Assembly: GCA_943332745.1 (NCBI GenBank)
Contig: CALQQQ010000036.1
Coordinates: 1 to 8,884 of the forward strand
Source: Opitutus sp. GAS368
GTDB lineage: Bacteria; Verrucomicrobiota; Verrucomicrobiae; Opitutales; UBA953
Direction of reading: 5' to 3'
Length of the DNA: 8,884 nucleotides
Shown: positions 6,881 to 8,884 of the stretch, piece by piece
How the letters are laid out: each line of letters starts with the position of its first letter
Numbering within the stretch: the first letter of the stretch is position 1
Program-made: the position numbers and the translations under genes
Notes under the pieces: generated by a model
Database searches by the model: none
What the model was told of the DNA's origin: nothing
What the model saw: the letters and a program-made list of their open reading frames with translations, nothing else

Positions 6881-8884
<2,004 letters not shown>

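Overview
The window is dense, ordinary-looking chromosomal DNA from a moderately high-GC bacterium: eight genes, almost no free space, and seven of the eight on the minus strand. No RNA gene, mobile element, CRISPR array or prophage was recognised. The host cannot be fixed from one window. A secreted sulfatase with a C-terminal carbohydrate-binding-like domain, a GlgB glycogen branching enzyme and weak Shine-Dalgarno use fit the Planctomycetota-Verrucomicrobiota group, perhaps an Opitutae-like Verrucomicrobiota. That is an inference with modest confidence.

Layout from left to right: (1) 1-134, minus, the N-terminus of the GTPase Obg, cut by the window edge. (2) 189-2821, minus, a three-gene ABC importer of the sulfonate/taurine/nitrate class, transcribed as binding protein, ATPase, permease, then running towards obg. 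The ATPase and permease genes share an ATGA overlap. (3) 2822-2945, a noticeably AT-rich intergenic stretch that should hold the importer's promoter and carries an imperfect inverted repeat and a tiny Cys-containing ORF. (4) 2946-4666, minus, a probable two-gene unit: a small four-helix membrane protein of unknown function followed by an NRAMP metal transporter (MntH). (5) 4667-4725, a 59-bp divergent promoter region. (6) 4726-6570, plus, a secreted type I sulfatase. (7) 6567-8884, minus, glgB (its 5' end lies beyond the right edge) followed by a small TPR protein gene. That gene's stop codon overlaps the sulfatase stop codon tail to tail.

Functionally, the window combines nutrient uptake (an organosulfur- or anion-type ABC importer and a Mn/Fe-type NRAMP), extracellular or periplasmic desulfation of a sulfated substrate, and glycogen synthesis. 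A common sulfur-scavenging theme for the sulfatase and importer is possible, but they are on opposite strands, separated by mntH, and nothing shows co-regulation. I found no convincing undescribed system. The points most worth a second look are the regulatory content of 2822-2945, the overlapping stop codons inside a hairpin at 6553-6578, the unknown membrane gene beside mntH, and the placement of obg behind a transporter operon.
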